Made by a program: the position numbers and the translations under genes. Positions 1 through 12,478 of a stretch of 64,000 bases of DNA are shown in pieces. Positions within the stretch are counted from its first letter, which is position 1, and each line of letters starts with the position of its first letter. The DNA is from Piromyces finnis (taxonomy: Eukaryota > Neocallimastigomycota > Neocallimastigomycetes > Neocallimastigales > Neocallimastigaceae). The notes under the pieces were generated by a model. That model was not told the DNA's origin. It did not search any database and saw nothing but the letters and a program-made list of their open reading frames with translations. The DNA is taken from assembly GCA_002104945.1 (NCBI GenBank), contig MCFH01000004.1, forward strand, positions 352,501 through 416,500, written 5' to 3'.

Positions 1-1596
1 TACTTTATTAGCCAATGTTAAGGCTAGATGGCATCCAGCTCCTGGTCTTACATGGGATTACCTTCTTGGTGCATCTAATAGTGTAATGTAAGTTTTTTCT
101 TTTATAGTTTTTTACCTATTTTGTTTTGTCATTTATTGTCTCTTTTCATTGTTTGTTATAATTTTATTAAATAAAATAAAATATTTATTACGGTTACTTT
201 TTTCCCCCCTCCATATCTATTATCCCTGTGACTTTATTAATAATACTTTATTACATTATATATATCATCTATAGTGAAAAAAGTAATCAACAAGTAGTTA
301 CTATTGATCTTGAAAAAGCTCAAACCTATGTTCCTTATTTCCATAGTAGAGGTCAAAAAGTTATATGTTACTTTTCAGGTGGTACCACTGAATATCGTTC
401 TGATAGAACTGCTTATGAAAAAGCAAACATTGTTTTAAAGAGTGGTAGTGGTGATGGTTGGGGTAATCAATGGCTTGATATTAGAAATAAAGCTAAACTT
501 CAACCTTTAATTAGAAATCGTATGAAAAGAGCTTATAGTTATGGATGTGATGCCGTTGAAGTTGATTGTCTTGGTATTTATAATTATCGTAGTGATTATA
601 CCGAAGAGGATTCCTACGTTTTTGCGAAATGGGTAGCTCAAACAGCTCATGAAGAAAATCTTTCCATTGGTCTTAAAAATGTTGCAGGTATTGCTAAAAG
701 ATTAGAACCTTATTTCGATTTTGCTATTGTTGAAAGTTGTGCTGCTTCTCCAAACGTTTGTAATATTTATAAAGTATTTTCTGATAATAATAAAGCTGTT
801 TTTATGGTTCATTATGGAAATCTTGGTTATAAACTTTCTGGTTCATCTTTAAATACCTTAATAAAGGAACAAGGTGGTCGAGGTTTTACCTGTATTTTAA
901 ATGAACATCAATATTTACAAAAAAATGGTATCAATTATAATTGTAGCACTGGAGCCGTTATTAGTTAAATATTTTTTTTTTTGTTTTATATAAATATAAA
1001 TATATATTATTATTAGTATTAATATTTTTAAAGATCAATATAAACCTATGAAAATTTTAATCTTTATTATAATAATGAAAGAAATAGATATAATTTTTTT
1101 TTTTTTTTTTGGAATAAATATATAAATATTTGTTTAATGATAGAAAAGCAAAGATGAATCAATGAATGAATGAATGAAAAAAAAAAAAAGATACATTATT
1201 ATAATTATTATAATCTAACACACATTCTTTATTCATATTATTATATTAAAATAAAAATAAATAATAGGTTCTACTTCAAAAATTACTACTACCACCACTA
1301 AAGCTAGTTCATCTCTTCCAACTTCAACAGGTAAATGTGGTAAAGATATAGCTACATGTGGTACCAGTTGTTGTAGTAAATATGGTTATTGTGGTATAAC
1401 TGAAGCCTATTGTGGAACTGGTTGTCAAATTGGTTTTGGTAGTTGTAGATGTGGTCTTGTCAATAAAAATGGTAAAACAGTAAACTTTGGTAAATGTCCT
1501 TCAGGTTATTGTTGTAGTACAAAAGGTTATTGTGGTAAAACAAAATCTTATTGTAATGCAGGTTATTGTCAAAGTAGCTATGGTATTTGTAATTAA
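1..1596 (+). CDS. GH114-like glycosidase with two CBM18 modules (5' partial)
   Basis: Three exons can be joined: about 2-87, 275-963 and 1268-1596. The 5' end lies outside the window. Exon 1 (WHPAPGLTWDYLLGASNS) and exon 2 form a TIM-barrel region typical of GH114 (endo-alpha-1,4-polygalactosaminidase). Visible motifs are KVICYFSGG, WLDIR, the GCDAVEVDC region, NLSIGLKN and FAIVESC, where family acidic residues lie. The last exon gives a short Ser/Thr linker, then two cysteine-rich CBM18-type chitin-binding modules (SCCSKYGYCG and YCCSTKGYCG). Phases fit: 2 nt carried at 87/275 and 1 nt at 963/1268; the second donor is an unusual GTTAAA. A CTAAC branch-point-like motif precedes exon 3. The likely product is a secreted enzyme acting on galactosaminogalactan-like or chitin-associated polymers. 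Family assignment is by motif recall; the substrate is inferred. Confidence 0.8.
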
Positions 1597-1888
1597 GTTT
1601 TTGAAAAAAAATATCCATTATTATAGAAAAAGAAAAGGAGAAAAGAAAAGTAACTTTTTTTATTTTCCTTTTCCCTTGATTTATAGCTTTCTTTCCTGTT
1701 TTGAATGATTTAATTTTTTAAAAAAAATTTTTTTTTTAAAAGTTTTTTTTTTTTTCATTATTCCTATTTAAAAGAATGTATATAAAATAACTTTTAAAAC
1801 TTATGTAAATAGAATCAAGTATTTTAATATTTGTTTATTATAAAAAAAAAAAAAAAGAAAAATCATTGAAATTGGAATGTTATAAATA

Positions 1889-1923
<35 letters not shown>

Positions 1924-2228
1924 AAATATTGTTTTAATTTTGAAATAAATAGGTTCTTTTTTTTTTAAAATCAACTACAGCAAATTTTCCTATAAAAAGA
2001 ATATTTCCATAAAGTATCAGCAACCGTTTACTTTCTACTTATAGACACACACTATACTTTAATTATTTACTTATCAGCGCATTTTCTTTTTATAAATATC
2101 GTTTAACCTTTTGATATTTTCATTCTTTACAATGGAAAGAAAAATAATATTTTTTTTTTTAAATCTATTATATAATTATTTAAAACTTAACAATTACATA
2201 TTATAAATATTATAAAGCCCTTTTAAAT

Positions 2229-2259
<31 letters not shown>

Positions 2260-2518
2260 CTAAATAAATATTTTTAAATATTTTTAATTTTTATTTATAT
2301 TTTTTTTTTCTTTTTGTTAAAATATATACATATTCTTTCATTTTTTTTATTTAATAGATATTCTTGATTTATATTGATGTAATATACTCAATATATTACT
2401 TTTTTTTTTTTTTTTTTACTATTTTTTTATTTTTATTTTTATTATTATTATTAATTTTTTTTTTAAAATTTCTTATGTTCCATTTTCCTTATTATGGTTT
2501 AGAGAGGGAAGAAAAGGG
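1597..2518. other. Intergenic, A+T-rich
   Basis: A convergent intergenic stretch between the GH114 and CE6 genes. It contains a short (TAAA)n tract near 1890-1924 and a T homopolymer of about 29 nt at 2231-2259. No ORF or RNA gene that I can support. Confidence 0.7.
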
Positions 2519-4153
2519 TTAACATTTAGTTGAATCAATTAAACACCAATCATTATTTTCAACACCCCAATCACCATCGGAATCAGTAGTATAGACTTCA
2601 CAAGTATTTTGACAACATGGGAATCCTTGGGCACCATTACATTTAGAACTACTAGAATTAGATTGACAAGTTTTTGGAATACCACACCAATTGTTATTTT
2701 CAATACCCCATTCACCATCATTATCCTTGTAGGCAACATTGATACATGATTTACAACATGAATAACCTAATGAAGTAGACCAGCAAGAAGCACTTTGGTT
2801 GTTATTATTACCAGTGTTAGTGTTACCAGAGGATCCAGCAGATTCAATAGTCCAAGTTTGATTACTCTTTTCTTCATCAGACCATTGGCAAATGTTAGTA
2901 CCTTCATCAGTTCTAGCACCTTCAACGTCAAGAGCTCTTTGACCATTACTAGCTTGAGTATCAATAACGTAAACATTAGATTCAAAGGTTTCTCTAATGA
3001 TAAACTTTTGAGCATCACCACCATGAATAGAGTAAATTTGAATGTTGGCACCATTTTCACCAGAACCGTTACTGACATCTAAAGCATAATCACCAAATTC
3101 ACTAATTAAGAGAACAGTACCATCATTGTTATTGTAAATCTTCCACTTTTGTTTAGTGGAACTAATTTGAACATTTTGACCGTTAGCACCAACAGCACCC
3201 TTAACTGAAAGATACTTGTTGGAACCAGTGTTTTTAATGTAATACCATCCATCTTCGAATTTTTTAGAAGTAGAAGTTTGGTTGTTATTGTTACTTTGGT
3301 TGTTGTTACTATTTCCATTATTTTCAACCTTAACATCACCAAGAAGTTTTAACATAGTTTCAGCGTAACGTTGACCAAAAGTACGGTAAGCAGCAGAAGT
3401 AAAGTGAAGACCATCTCCTTGTTGAGATAAACCAGAGGATGAAATAACGTGAGCATTTGGAATGACTTGTGGAAGTTTAGCAATGACACCATTGTGGTAA
3501 GCACAAGCACCACCAACATCACCAGAAACAACTTCACCAGCAAGAAGTGGAACTTCACTAGCATTTAAACCTAAATCCTTAATAATATTATCGTAAATGC
3601 CCTTAACACGGTTTGGCCAGTCTTGTTGACCAGTGTTAGTTTCACCTTGGTGAAGAAGAATACCCTTAATAACACCGTATTGTTGAGCCTTCTTACCAAC
3701 ATCAATTAAACGACCATATGGGTTACCACCGTAACCACTAACAATACCTTTCATCCAATCTGGCATATCGTAACTTTGATATTTATCTTTTTCAAAAAGT
3801 TGAATATCACAACCTGCAACAGCAACAACAGCAACACCTACCTTTATTTCCTTTGGTAATTCTTTAATTAAAGTACGACCAAAATAATCTACTGGACCTA
3901 AACCACCAGCACAATTAGCAAGTGGTGGAATAGCATCATACCATTCACCTACTCTTCTGTTATTACAACCACCAGCAGTGGCTAACATTTTGAAACGACT
4001 ATCTACTGATTTATCTTGACCTTCAATATCACCAGCACCTTGCATATTAGATTGACCAAAAGCTAAATAAATGTGATAATTTGGATCTGGAGCAGCCCAT
4101 GCTACAGAAAATACTGTAGATAAAAGTGTTGTAATAGCTAAAGAAACCTTCAT
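2519..4153 (-). CDS. CE6-type acetyl(xylan) esterase with CBM13 and two fungal dockerins
   Basis: Single-exon gene of 544 aa. Residues 1-20 are a signal peptide ending AWA. Residues 24-272 are an SGNH/CE6 esterase: Ser35 in GQSNMQG, the HQGETN block (Glu171) and DGLHF (Asp247, His250). A Gln/Asn-rich linker (about 278-297) follows. A ricin-type beta-trefoil CBM13 spans about 299-437. Two CBM10-type fungal dockerins follow at about 455-496 and 503-544, with the Cys and GEWGIENNNWC / GDWGVENNDWC pattern. In this family the enzyme removes acetyl groups from xylan. The dockerins imply docking to the extracellular fungal cellulosome. It lacks introns, and its codon use is visibly less A+T-biased than the surroundings, consistent with the bacterial origin often proposed for such enzymes. 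Acetylxylan specificity, rather than another acetyl ester, is inferred. Confidence 0.93.
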   Translation of the reverse strand: MKVSLAITTLLSTVFSVAWAAPDPNYHIYLAFGQSNMQGAGDIEGQDKSVDSRFKMLATAGGCNNRRVGEWYDAIPPLANCAGGLGPVDYFGRTLIKELPKEIKVGVAVVAVAGCDIQLFEKDKYQSYDMPDWMKGIVSGYGGNPYGRLIDVGKKAQQYGVIKGILLHQGETNTGQQDWPNRVKGIYDNIIKDLGLNASEVPLLAGEVVSGDVGGACAYHNGVIAKLPQVIPNAHVISSSGLSQQGDGLHFTSAAYRTFGQRYAETMLKLLGDVKVENNGNSNNNQSNNNNQTSTSKKFEDGWYYIKNTGSNKYLSVKGAVGANGQNVQISSTKQKWKIYNNNDGTVLLISEFGDYALDVSNGSGENGANIQIYSIHGGDAQKFIIRETFESNVYVIDTQASNGQRALDVEGARTDEGTNICQWSDEEKSNQTWTIESAGSSGNTNTGNNNNQSASCWSTSLGYSCCKSCINVAYKDNDGEWGIENNNWCGIPKTCQSNSSSSKCNGAQGFPCCQNTCEVYTTDSDGDWGVENNDWCLIDSTKC

Positions 4154-7104
4154 TTTTTTTTATTCTATATTAAAAATAAATAATTATTAAATCCCAAAAT
4201 TTTTTTTTAAAAAGATTTTATTATTATAATTTTTAAATTTAACTATCAAAGTTGAATTTATTTTTTATTAAATAAAAAAGTTTTTTTTTTTTTATTTTCT
4301 TTCTTTTAATTATCCTTTAGGTGTATAATTGAAAAAAACTTTTTTATTTAAGATGAAAAATTTTTTTTTATCCATTTTTATTTATTATATATTCAAATTT
4401 TTTTTATTTTTAATTGAAAATATTCATTATTAATTTTAATATATAATAAAAAAGTGTGAAAGATTTGTAAATTTAATATTTAATTAATTAAAAATATTAA
4501 TAATTAAAGTTTATTTCTTAGTATTTTTTAATTTTTATAAAAAAAAGAGAATGAATATTATAGAAATAAATTTAATTTATTAATTTTTCAAAAACCAATT
4601 AAAAATAAGTAAAGAGGAAATATAATAAGATCTACAAAATAAGCAAATTAAATATAAATTAAATTTTGAATGTATACAACATTGATATGTGTATAAACTT
4701 CAAATATTAATAAAATGATTTATGGTAAATGGACAAAAAAGGAAAGATCCTTGTCGATGAAATGATCAATTTATATCATGATGAGATAATAATAGTAGAA
4801 TTAATTGATTAAATTAATTTATTTTAATTAATTAATTAACTTTAATTGTTCACCCATGAAATTCAAAAATTTAATATATTTTTAGTTAATATAAAGTTTT
4901 TAAATTATTAAAAAAATCTCTTTTTTTTTTTTGAATATTGAATAATAAAACCTTATTTTTAAAATTTAATTAAAATTTAATTAAAATTTGTCCTCCTACT
5001 CAACTTTTTTTTATTTAGTAATATTTAATTTTTTTTATAAAAAGTTTATTTAATAATACTTTTATTTATTAAGAATACTATTAAATAAACTTTTATTAAA
5101 ATTTCTTTATTGATAAAAAATATTATTTAATATTATTTAGTATTTATTAATATTTATAATAAAATAATAAAATAATAAATAATAAATTAGAGATAATAAA
5201 TAATAAATAAAATCCTTTATTAGATTAATTAATTCTATTTATTAATATTCATAATATATTTATCATAAATCATATAAATTATTTATTATTTAAATTACAA
5301 ATCTTAATTTATATTAAAGTTTATTTTTAATTTATTTTTAATATTAATCTTCTTGATTATTTAAAAAATAAAAAATAGTTTCTTTTAGTAAATTTCATTA
5401 GTAATTATGGTTATAAGAATGGCAAATGATGATAGTAATGATAATGTTGTTGTTGTTGTTGTTGTTCTTCCTTTTCCTCTTTTAATTAATAATAATCCAA
5501 TTTATTGTTGTTTTCAAATGAACATTTTAATTTCTTTTTAATTTTTTAAGAATTCATCACAATTGACATAAAGCGATTAATAAAAAGAATGGAATTTTTT
5601 TTATTAAATTTTATTTTAAAAGATAAATAAAAATTTCCTTTTAATTTATATTTAAATTATTAAATTCCTTTTTTTTTTTTTAAACAATCAATTTATAATT
5701 CTAATTATAATATAATTATATTATGTTTAGAATACTATTACTTTGTTTATAATAACCATAGTAAAAATAAATTTTTAAAAAATATAATAAAAAATTAGTA
5801 AAAAAAAGAAAATAAGAAAAAAATTATAAAGTAAATACAAAGCAAAAATATTTTTAGTTAGTTTTATAAACATTATACCTATCCTATCTTAAAAAAAGTT
5901 ACATATGTAGAATAAATTAATTTTAATTTTTTATTATTGGAATTTTAATTGAACTTTTATCATATAAATTAAAATTAATAATTCTATTGTTGATGAGTAA
6001 TACAATGACATAAATGAAAATGTATACGAAATGTAAATTCTCACACACAATGTATACGTATTACGTTTATATACAAAAAATTTTTATGTAAATAGCAAAA
6101 AGTTTAAATTTTCTACATTCTATATGACATGCTATGTCTAGGATGATGTTTTTGTTAGTAATATGGAGCAATATGGAGGGTTATTCTGATATTCTGACTT
6201 GAATAGATATAATAAGTAAATAGATAAATAGAAATTATATTGAAATAATTATTTTTTGTTTTACTCCAAATGAAAAAAAAAAAAACTTTTTTGTAGTACT
6301 TTAATTTTACTTTTATCATTGTTACTACCATAATAATATCCATTCTTTTTTTTAATTTTAAAGAGTAAAAAAAATATTAAAAATCATGTTATTAGATCTA
6401 TATTTATATATATAATTATTAATAGAGAATATAATAATTGAAAAATAAAGTAACAGTAACATTATTTTTATATGAATGGGAAATAAACTTATTAATAAAA
6501 AAGTCAAAATTATAGTATCATCTTTTCTATGATATTATAATTTTTTTTTTTACTATTTATATATATATATATGTAAAATAGTAATTGTATTATATATTGT
6601 ACTCGTTTTTTTTAGATTAGGAAGAGAATACATTTCTTGTATTTACTTATTTAATGAGATATTACATTATCTTAGGTAATAATACATATTGATAGATATA
6701 TAATTAATAATAAATAAGAATAGTAAAAAATATATATAAATATAAATAGAAAGATAAAATAAAATAAAATAAAATAATTATTAAAGTTGCGTAAAAGTTT
6801 ATTGAACTCTGCAATTTGTATTGTGTGGGATTGGTTCCTACCTAATAAATTAAATAAAATAAAAAAGAAAAGTAGCATCAGGTATTTGTTGTACTCATTA
6901 ATATTTAAAGATCAAATTTCTATTATCAATGTTTTCTTTTGTTATACATTCATTAATTATGACAGTTTTAACCATATACTTTAACTTATTATTATTCCTT
7001 TTATTCTTTTTTTTAAACAAAGTATATAAGTTACAAATGTAAAAAAAAAAAAAAAGAGTTATGATTTTATTTAAATATATCACACTTATTATTAAATTTA
7101 TATG

Positions 7105-7136
<32 letters not shown>

Positions 7137-7750
7137 TAAATTATATATAAAAATGCATTTTAATAAATAAAACCTTTTTTTTTTTTCTTCGGTTTTAATA
7201 CTTTATTTAATAATTATTCAGATATTTTATTATGGTATTATTATGTATTATAAATATTTATTTTTTATTAATATACATTCTATCTACACTATTACCAATG
7301 AAAAAAAAATTACCAAACTTTAAATGAGGTATATTGAGTTTTATTATTCTTATTATAATTATTATTTATTAATAAAAGGTTTACAATATTTTTTAAATTA
7401 TTGTTAGTATTATTTTTTGAATTTGTGTGCTTCATTTTTTATTAAATAACGATACTTTTGATACGATAAAAATGTTTATATATATATGCATAATTATATA
7501 TATTATAGTTTGTTTAACGTCTATTAGAAGAACCTTTTTAAAAGGGATTTGATGTAATTAAAACTTTAACTAGTTTTTTTTTTTTTTATTCTTTTTGTTT
7601 TTTTTATTAATATTTTAAAATATATAGAAATTTAAATTTATACACGTATATAGTGTATTTGGGTATTAATATGTTAGTTACACTTTATATTTAGTGTTTT
7701 TATATATATATATATATATTTCTTTTTTATATTTTTTAAAAAAAAATCAC
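4154..7750. other. Gene-poor A+T-rich spacer
   Basis: About 3.6 kb with no convincing coding frame. The short ORFs here are low-complexity F/I/Y/N strings on both strands. Contents seen: a (GTT)n run near 5444-5466, scattered T tracts (for example 7107-7132) and dense TTAATTAA-like palindromic A+T sequence. The 5' end probably includes the CE6 promoter; no specific element is recognisable. Confidence 0.6.
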
Positions 7751-8122
7751 TTAATGAGCATTATTTTCGGTATTATTTGGTACAGAAGGACAAAGCATTT
7801 GAGCTGACATTACTGGGAAACTTGCAGAATCAAGTCCATTTTTAGTATCAGAATTACCTTCCATAAGAAGATTAAGATCCAAAGGAACTGATGGTGTTGG
7901 ATTAGTGACAGGAGCGGCTGGTTGAGCACCTAAATCAGCAAAATCAGCAAATGGATTATTATCTGTGTTAGTAGTACTGGCAGCAGCAATAGGTTCCTTT
8001 TTAATACCAAAAGCATCAAAAAGTTTATCATTTTCATTCATTTTCTTATCCGCTGGTGTGGATGGTCCATTACTGAATAAAGGATCAAATTCTTCAAATA
8101 AATTTTGTTGTTGTTGATTCAT
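7751..8122 (-). CDS. Small hypothetical protein with NPF and DPLF motifs
   Basis: A 123-aa intronless ORF whose composition (Pro, Ala, Asp, Gln) is unlike the random F/I/N ORFs of the region, so it is probably real. It has no signal peptide or membrane segment and looks disordered. Visible short motifs are FEEFDPLFSN near the N-terminus, LFDAFGI, NPFADFADL and DLNLLMEG. NPF and DP[FL]-type motifs are used by endocytic and clathrin-adaptor proteins to bind EH domains or AP-2 appendages, so a trafficking linker is possible. That is inference from short motifs only. I do not recognise a family. The N-terminal MNQQQQ start follows an A+T-rich leader. Confidence 0.55.
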   Translation of the reverse strand: MNQQQQNLFEEFDPLFSNGPSTPADKKMNENDKLFDAFGIKKEPIAAASTTNTDNNPFADFADLGAQPAAPVTNPTPSVPLDLNLLMEGNSDTKNGLDSASFPVMSAQMLCPSVPNNTENNAH

Positions 8123-8608
8123 ATTTAAAAACTTTAATAAAAAAAAAATGTTTGTTATATATCGTGAATAAAAGGTTTTTTGTAGTGCTATGTATATTTG
8201 ATTATATTATTTATTTATAAAGATGTATATTATTTATATTCTAAAAATGCCTTTTTTTTTTTTTTTTTTTAATTTTTTATTATCTGCAATAGAAAATTAT
8301 TGCCCTTTTTTTTAATTTGATTTGGAAATTGAAAATAGAAAAAAAAAAAAAGTAAAGAAATTTGTGTTATGAAGTAATATTAATTTTTTTAGAATAGAAT
8401 TATTAATTTAAATGATAATAATAATAATAATAATAATAAAATTGAAAAAAGTATTTTGAAAAAAAGTTTTAGTTATGATTTAAAATTTTTATGTTTGAAT
8501 AATTATAAAAACAATAACAATTATATTTAGTATTGTCGAGATTTTTTTTTTTTTGTTTTATTTTAAAAAAACCCTCTAATTAATTTATTAATTTTCTTTA
8601 TTTTTTAT

Positions 8609-8645
<37 letters not shown>

Positions 8646-9422
8646 TTTTCACTCTTTCTTTTTTTTTTTTTTTTTTGGTTTTTTTATAAATTAAGAAATT
8701 AAAAAAGAAAAGGTAAAAAAAAAAAAAATTCTAATATAAAATATATAAAATAAATCGAATAAACTATTCTTTAATAATTATAATACTATTTATACTTTTA
8801 CTTTAATTATAAAGTATAATAATAACTAATAGAACAAATGAAAAATATAAAACTTTATATTTTATATTTTGGTAATATTTTTTAAATATACTTTTTTTAA
8901 TTTTAAAGAAATTTAATTGTAAATACTATTATTTAAAAAAAAAAAGATTAAATACATAAAAAGAAGTATAGATTTTTAATAATAATAAACTATTTATTAA
9001 AAAATGATTCTATATTTTATTATTAAATAGGTTTTTTTTTTTTTTTTTTTTTTTTTTGATATAGTTCTATTTTTTTTTGAGGGTTCTAAATAAATTCAAA
9101 TAAGATGTATTATTAAAAAATACGAATTCTTCTTTTATTAATAAGAATATAATATCATTTTTTTATTGATTTATATTTATACATATTTATATTATATTTA
9201 TCTAGAATGATACTAAGAAAAAAAGGTTAAAAATATAGTATTTTTAAAGTTAAATATAAGCTTGTCTTTTTTTTTTTTTTTTTCATATATATATTATTCC
9301 TCTCTCTACAAATTTTACAAGATATATAATTTAAAATTATGACATTCTGTAAAATATAGGTATAATATATAATATTATATAATATGTATTTTATGAAAAA
9401 ATACTAATAATATATTTAATAT
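8123..9422. other. Intergenic, homopolymer-rich
   Basis: A+T-rich spacer with long T tracts (around 8250-8270, 8610-8641 and 9031-9057) and an (AAT)n run at 8417-8439. No gene seen. Confidence 0.6.
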
Positions 9423-9997
9423 AGGATAATTCTTCATAAGAGAGGAGAGGTTTCCTGTGGTAAAAGAAGAATTTTCTAAAACTATCAATTAGTCAATATT
9501 AGTATCTTTAAAAACTTTGAGTAAATCTTCAGTACATTTTTTTGATTTACATGTATCAACCAAAACTTCATCAGCACCAGTTTTAGTAATTAAATAAATA
9601 GAATATGGACATAAATCCCTGTTTTCATCAGTTTGACATTTTAATTGAAATCCATGAACAGCTGATTTAAATACAAGTGGTTGAAACATTTCATCGTATT
9701 GAGGAAGCTTGCTACAAATTGGAAAATATTTTGATTTATCAGGCTTATCATAGAAATTTTGACATTTATCAGATTTAGTTTTTTGACATACTTCTTTGTA
9801 ATTATAAAGTGTAAATACCGGCCGGCATACATTCACTATTATATTCCGAATTATCAAACTCATTAATACATTCTTCACCTAAAGAATAGGTAAAAGAATC
9901 TTCATTAAAAGTAATATCTCTTTTAGGAATAGATGGGTGAAGCCCTAAAACTAGCTAATGATAAAGTTATAGAAAATAGTATATTACAAATTTTCAT
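9423..9997 (-). pseudogene. Broken copy of the 10-cysteine secreted protein family
   Basis: Read on the minus strand from 9997 there is a signal peptide starting MKICNILFSITLSLA. A frameshift follows, then KRDITFNEDSF..EECINE..NSECMP in a second frame. A second frameshift at about 9815-9825 leads into the 9489-9878 ORF (NYKEVCQ, SDKCQNFY, KCQTDENRDLCP, DTCKSKKC). A stop at 9489-9491 interrupts the frame, yet family-like sequence continues in the same frame after it (SSFTTGNLSSLMKN). The paralogues at 22433, 30465 and 40251 are intact and share the cysteine ladder; nine of the ten cysteines remain here. The second shift coincides with a tandemly repeated CCGG. This copy lacks the C-terminal hydrophobic tail. 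Two shifts plus a stop argue for a pseudogene rather than introns. Confidence 0.82.
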
Positions 9998-10539
9998 TTC
10001 AAGTATAAAGATACTTTAAAATATTATTAAGATAAAGCTGTAATATAATGTATTAATATAAGAATTTATTTATAATAAAAAAAATATTAATTAATTAAAT
10101 CATTTTATAAATCAAAAAAACAGAAATAAAATAAAAAAGTGATATAACTCGGTTCTAATTTCCTTTTTAGGGGGAAACCTTATGTAATAATGTTTTTTAA
10201 ATAAATTTTATTAAATATAAATCTGGCTATGATATAACAAGAAGCAAAGAATTAATTACAAGAAATAATAATACATTTATATATCTTTTAATAATTATAA
10301 ACTATGTTTTGTTTTTTTAATTAATAAATATATAATAACTAGTATAAAAAATATAAAAATATTAAAGTATAATAAAAATATAATAAAATGTAAATATGAA
10401 ATATAAAATATTATTAATAAATAAAAGAAATTATTTATAAAACGTAAAATTATGTTATATTTTTATATTTTTATTATTTAAATTAATAAAATAAATTTAT
10501 GTTATCGCATAAATTTAAAGAGGATAATAATACAGAAGA
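9998..10539. other. Spacer between two pseudogenes
   Basis: A+T-rich sequence without a recognisable gene. The segment near 10141-10185 is locally less A+T-rich and contains GGTTCTAATTTCC, which resembles a pol III B box but has no tRNA fold around it. Confidence 0.5.
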
Positions 10540-12478
10540 TGATAATAATAAAATCAAACGGAGTATCAGATGAAATTAAAGAAGCTATACTTGAAGGAAT
10601 TGAAGATGATATAAACGATGAATAAAGATGAATCATTAGTTAAAGAAAAATCTAATAACATTGATGAAATTAAGGAATATGCTTTAGCAAAGGAATCCGA
10701 AATAAGCCAATACAATACAGAAACGTTAGAAAAAAATAAACATAAAGTAATTAAGCTTTTTAAATTAGTTAAAAATATGAATTCAATAATTGGTAATGTT
10801 AATGTTAAAGAATATTTATCAAATGGAAAAGTTCAATATGGTAAAGATATTGAAAAAATTAAATTAAATAGTGAATTAAAAAACTGTGTTAGAGAAATTA
10901 AAAGCAGTTGCATTAAATGAAATTGAACCCTCAAAGAATACAGATTTTGATAAATTAACCAATATAGTAGCATTTTTAATATTTACAACAGGTGATAAAG
11001 ATGGTAAGTTAATTAAGGAAAAAGATACTAATGGTAACTTAGTTCCTGTTTCAATACCAATAACAGTTAACGGAGAAGAGAAAGCTATAAGTGTTAAAGA
11101 TCTTATTCCCAATTTAAAAAATCTAGAAGGAAAAGAATTTGACGATGAATTTAGTCAATTATATGATATATATATCCCTTGTAAAATATTCAAAACAATT
11201 TGAAAATTTTTATAATGAAGAAATGGATATAGCAAATTTAATAGAAACCCCGAAGAAACAATTAAACAACAAAATGTGATGCCACATCTTCTCAAACCAT
11301 ATAACAAACTTGAAAATAAATACAAAGATTTAATATAGCACCGGAAGATGTTTATGTTCAAATGTCGAATGATGATAACTTTGATAAATCATTAAAGTCA
11401 CTTATATCAGAAATTAACGATTACGATGATATCGAAAATATTAAAGATTTTAATAATTTTCCTGAAAATGTACAAATGCAATGAAATACCAATATAGAAT
11501 TACCTGAGGATATATAAAAACAATGAATCATTATATAAAGCTATGACACTTTATTGTATGAAAAGTAGTAAATGTAAACAATATATTAGTAATGATAAGG
11601 TATCATTTAATGGCATTACATATAATAGTCAAAATAATGATAAGACAGTGATAAATCATTCACTAATTATCACTGATGATGAAAGCAAAGTAACATTTGA
11701 CGCTTTTACATTAAATGAAGTTGATAATGAATATAAACTAGATGAACTAAATAATAGTGAAGAACTGAATATTTTAAATAAAAATGGAGATAATAATAAT
11801 ATAAATAAAATAAAGGTAAATAGTAATGAATATATAAAAAGTTATGGTATAGGACTTATGGCTGCATGTAGATATGATATAGAAAAAGTGGATGGTACTA
11901 AGCTAACACCTAATGAATAAGCGTTAAATAATGAACAATATAATGAAGCTTCCGATAATGAAATAGTTGAAAAGAAATTTGGAGTTGTGAATAATGGTGA
12001 GTTTAATATGAATGCGTCATAAAACTAGATGTATTTGATAGTAATGTAATTTTAAATCACGATATAGATGAATCCATTATAAAAGAATTAGGAAAAAAAT
12101 GTTAGAATATCGACATGAAACTGGTTTAATAGATGATGATGAACTGCAAATGTTGATGATTCATTCAGGTGCTATGTTAGGAAGAGATTTATGTAATGAG
12201 AATGAAGGACTTATTCATTATACAGATGATAAAAAATCGCAATCAAGATATATTAATGTCAAAGAATCAATGAACATATAAAATAAGCTTAAAGATTTAG
12301 AGAATGATCGATCTAAATGTTTAATAAATCATAATTGTTCCAAAAAAATGCGCATATCCAGAAATTTTGATGTAGAAGGAAAATTAATAAGTTCTTTACA
12401 AAATTTTTTATATTTAGATTTTTCAATTTTGAGATTTGAGCAAGTAAAAATATACATAAATTTCAGAGTGTCATTCTA
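10540..12478 (+). pseudogene. Decayed gene for a large unknown protein
   Basis: A run of coding-like fragments in shifting frames. They include SDEIKEAILEGIEDDIND then MNKDESLVKEK (10618-10920), LKAVALNEIEPSKNTDFDK (about 10886-11170), SLVKYSKQFENFYNEEMDI (about 11175-11280), APEDVYVQMSNDDNFDKSL (about 11340-11485), a 125-aa frame at 11543-11920 and a frame at 12099-12281 with HETGLIDDDELQMLMIHSGA. Composition is lysine/glutamate/asparagine-rich and non-repetitive, unlike the random ORFs nearby. At least four frameshifts and several in-frame stops are needed to join the pieces, and the junctions lack consistent splice sites, so a dead gene is the best reading. I do not recognise the family. 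Alternatives are a multi-intron gene with unusual splicing, or a degraded element. Confidence 0.6.

Noticed and set aside
2795-3082. 95-codon plus-strand ORF
   Set aside because: Antisense shadow of the CBM13 part of the CE6 gene.
10141-10190. B-box-like GGTTCTAATTTCC as a tRNA gene
   Set aside because: No A box or cloverleaf can be formed around it.
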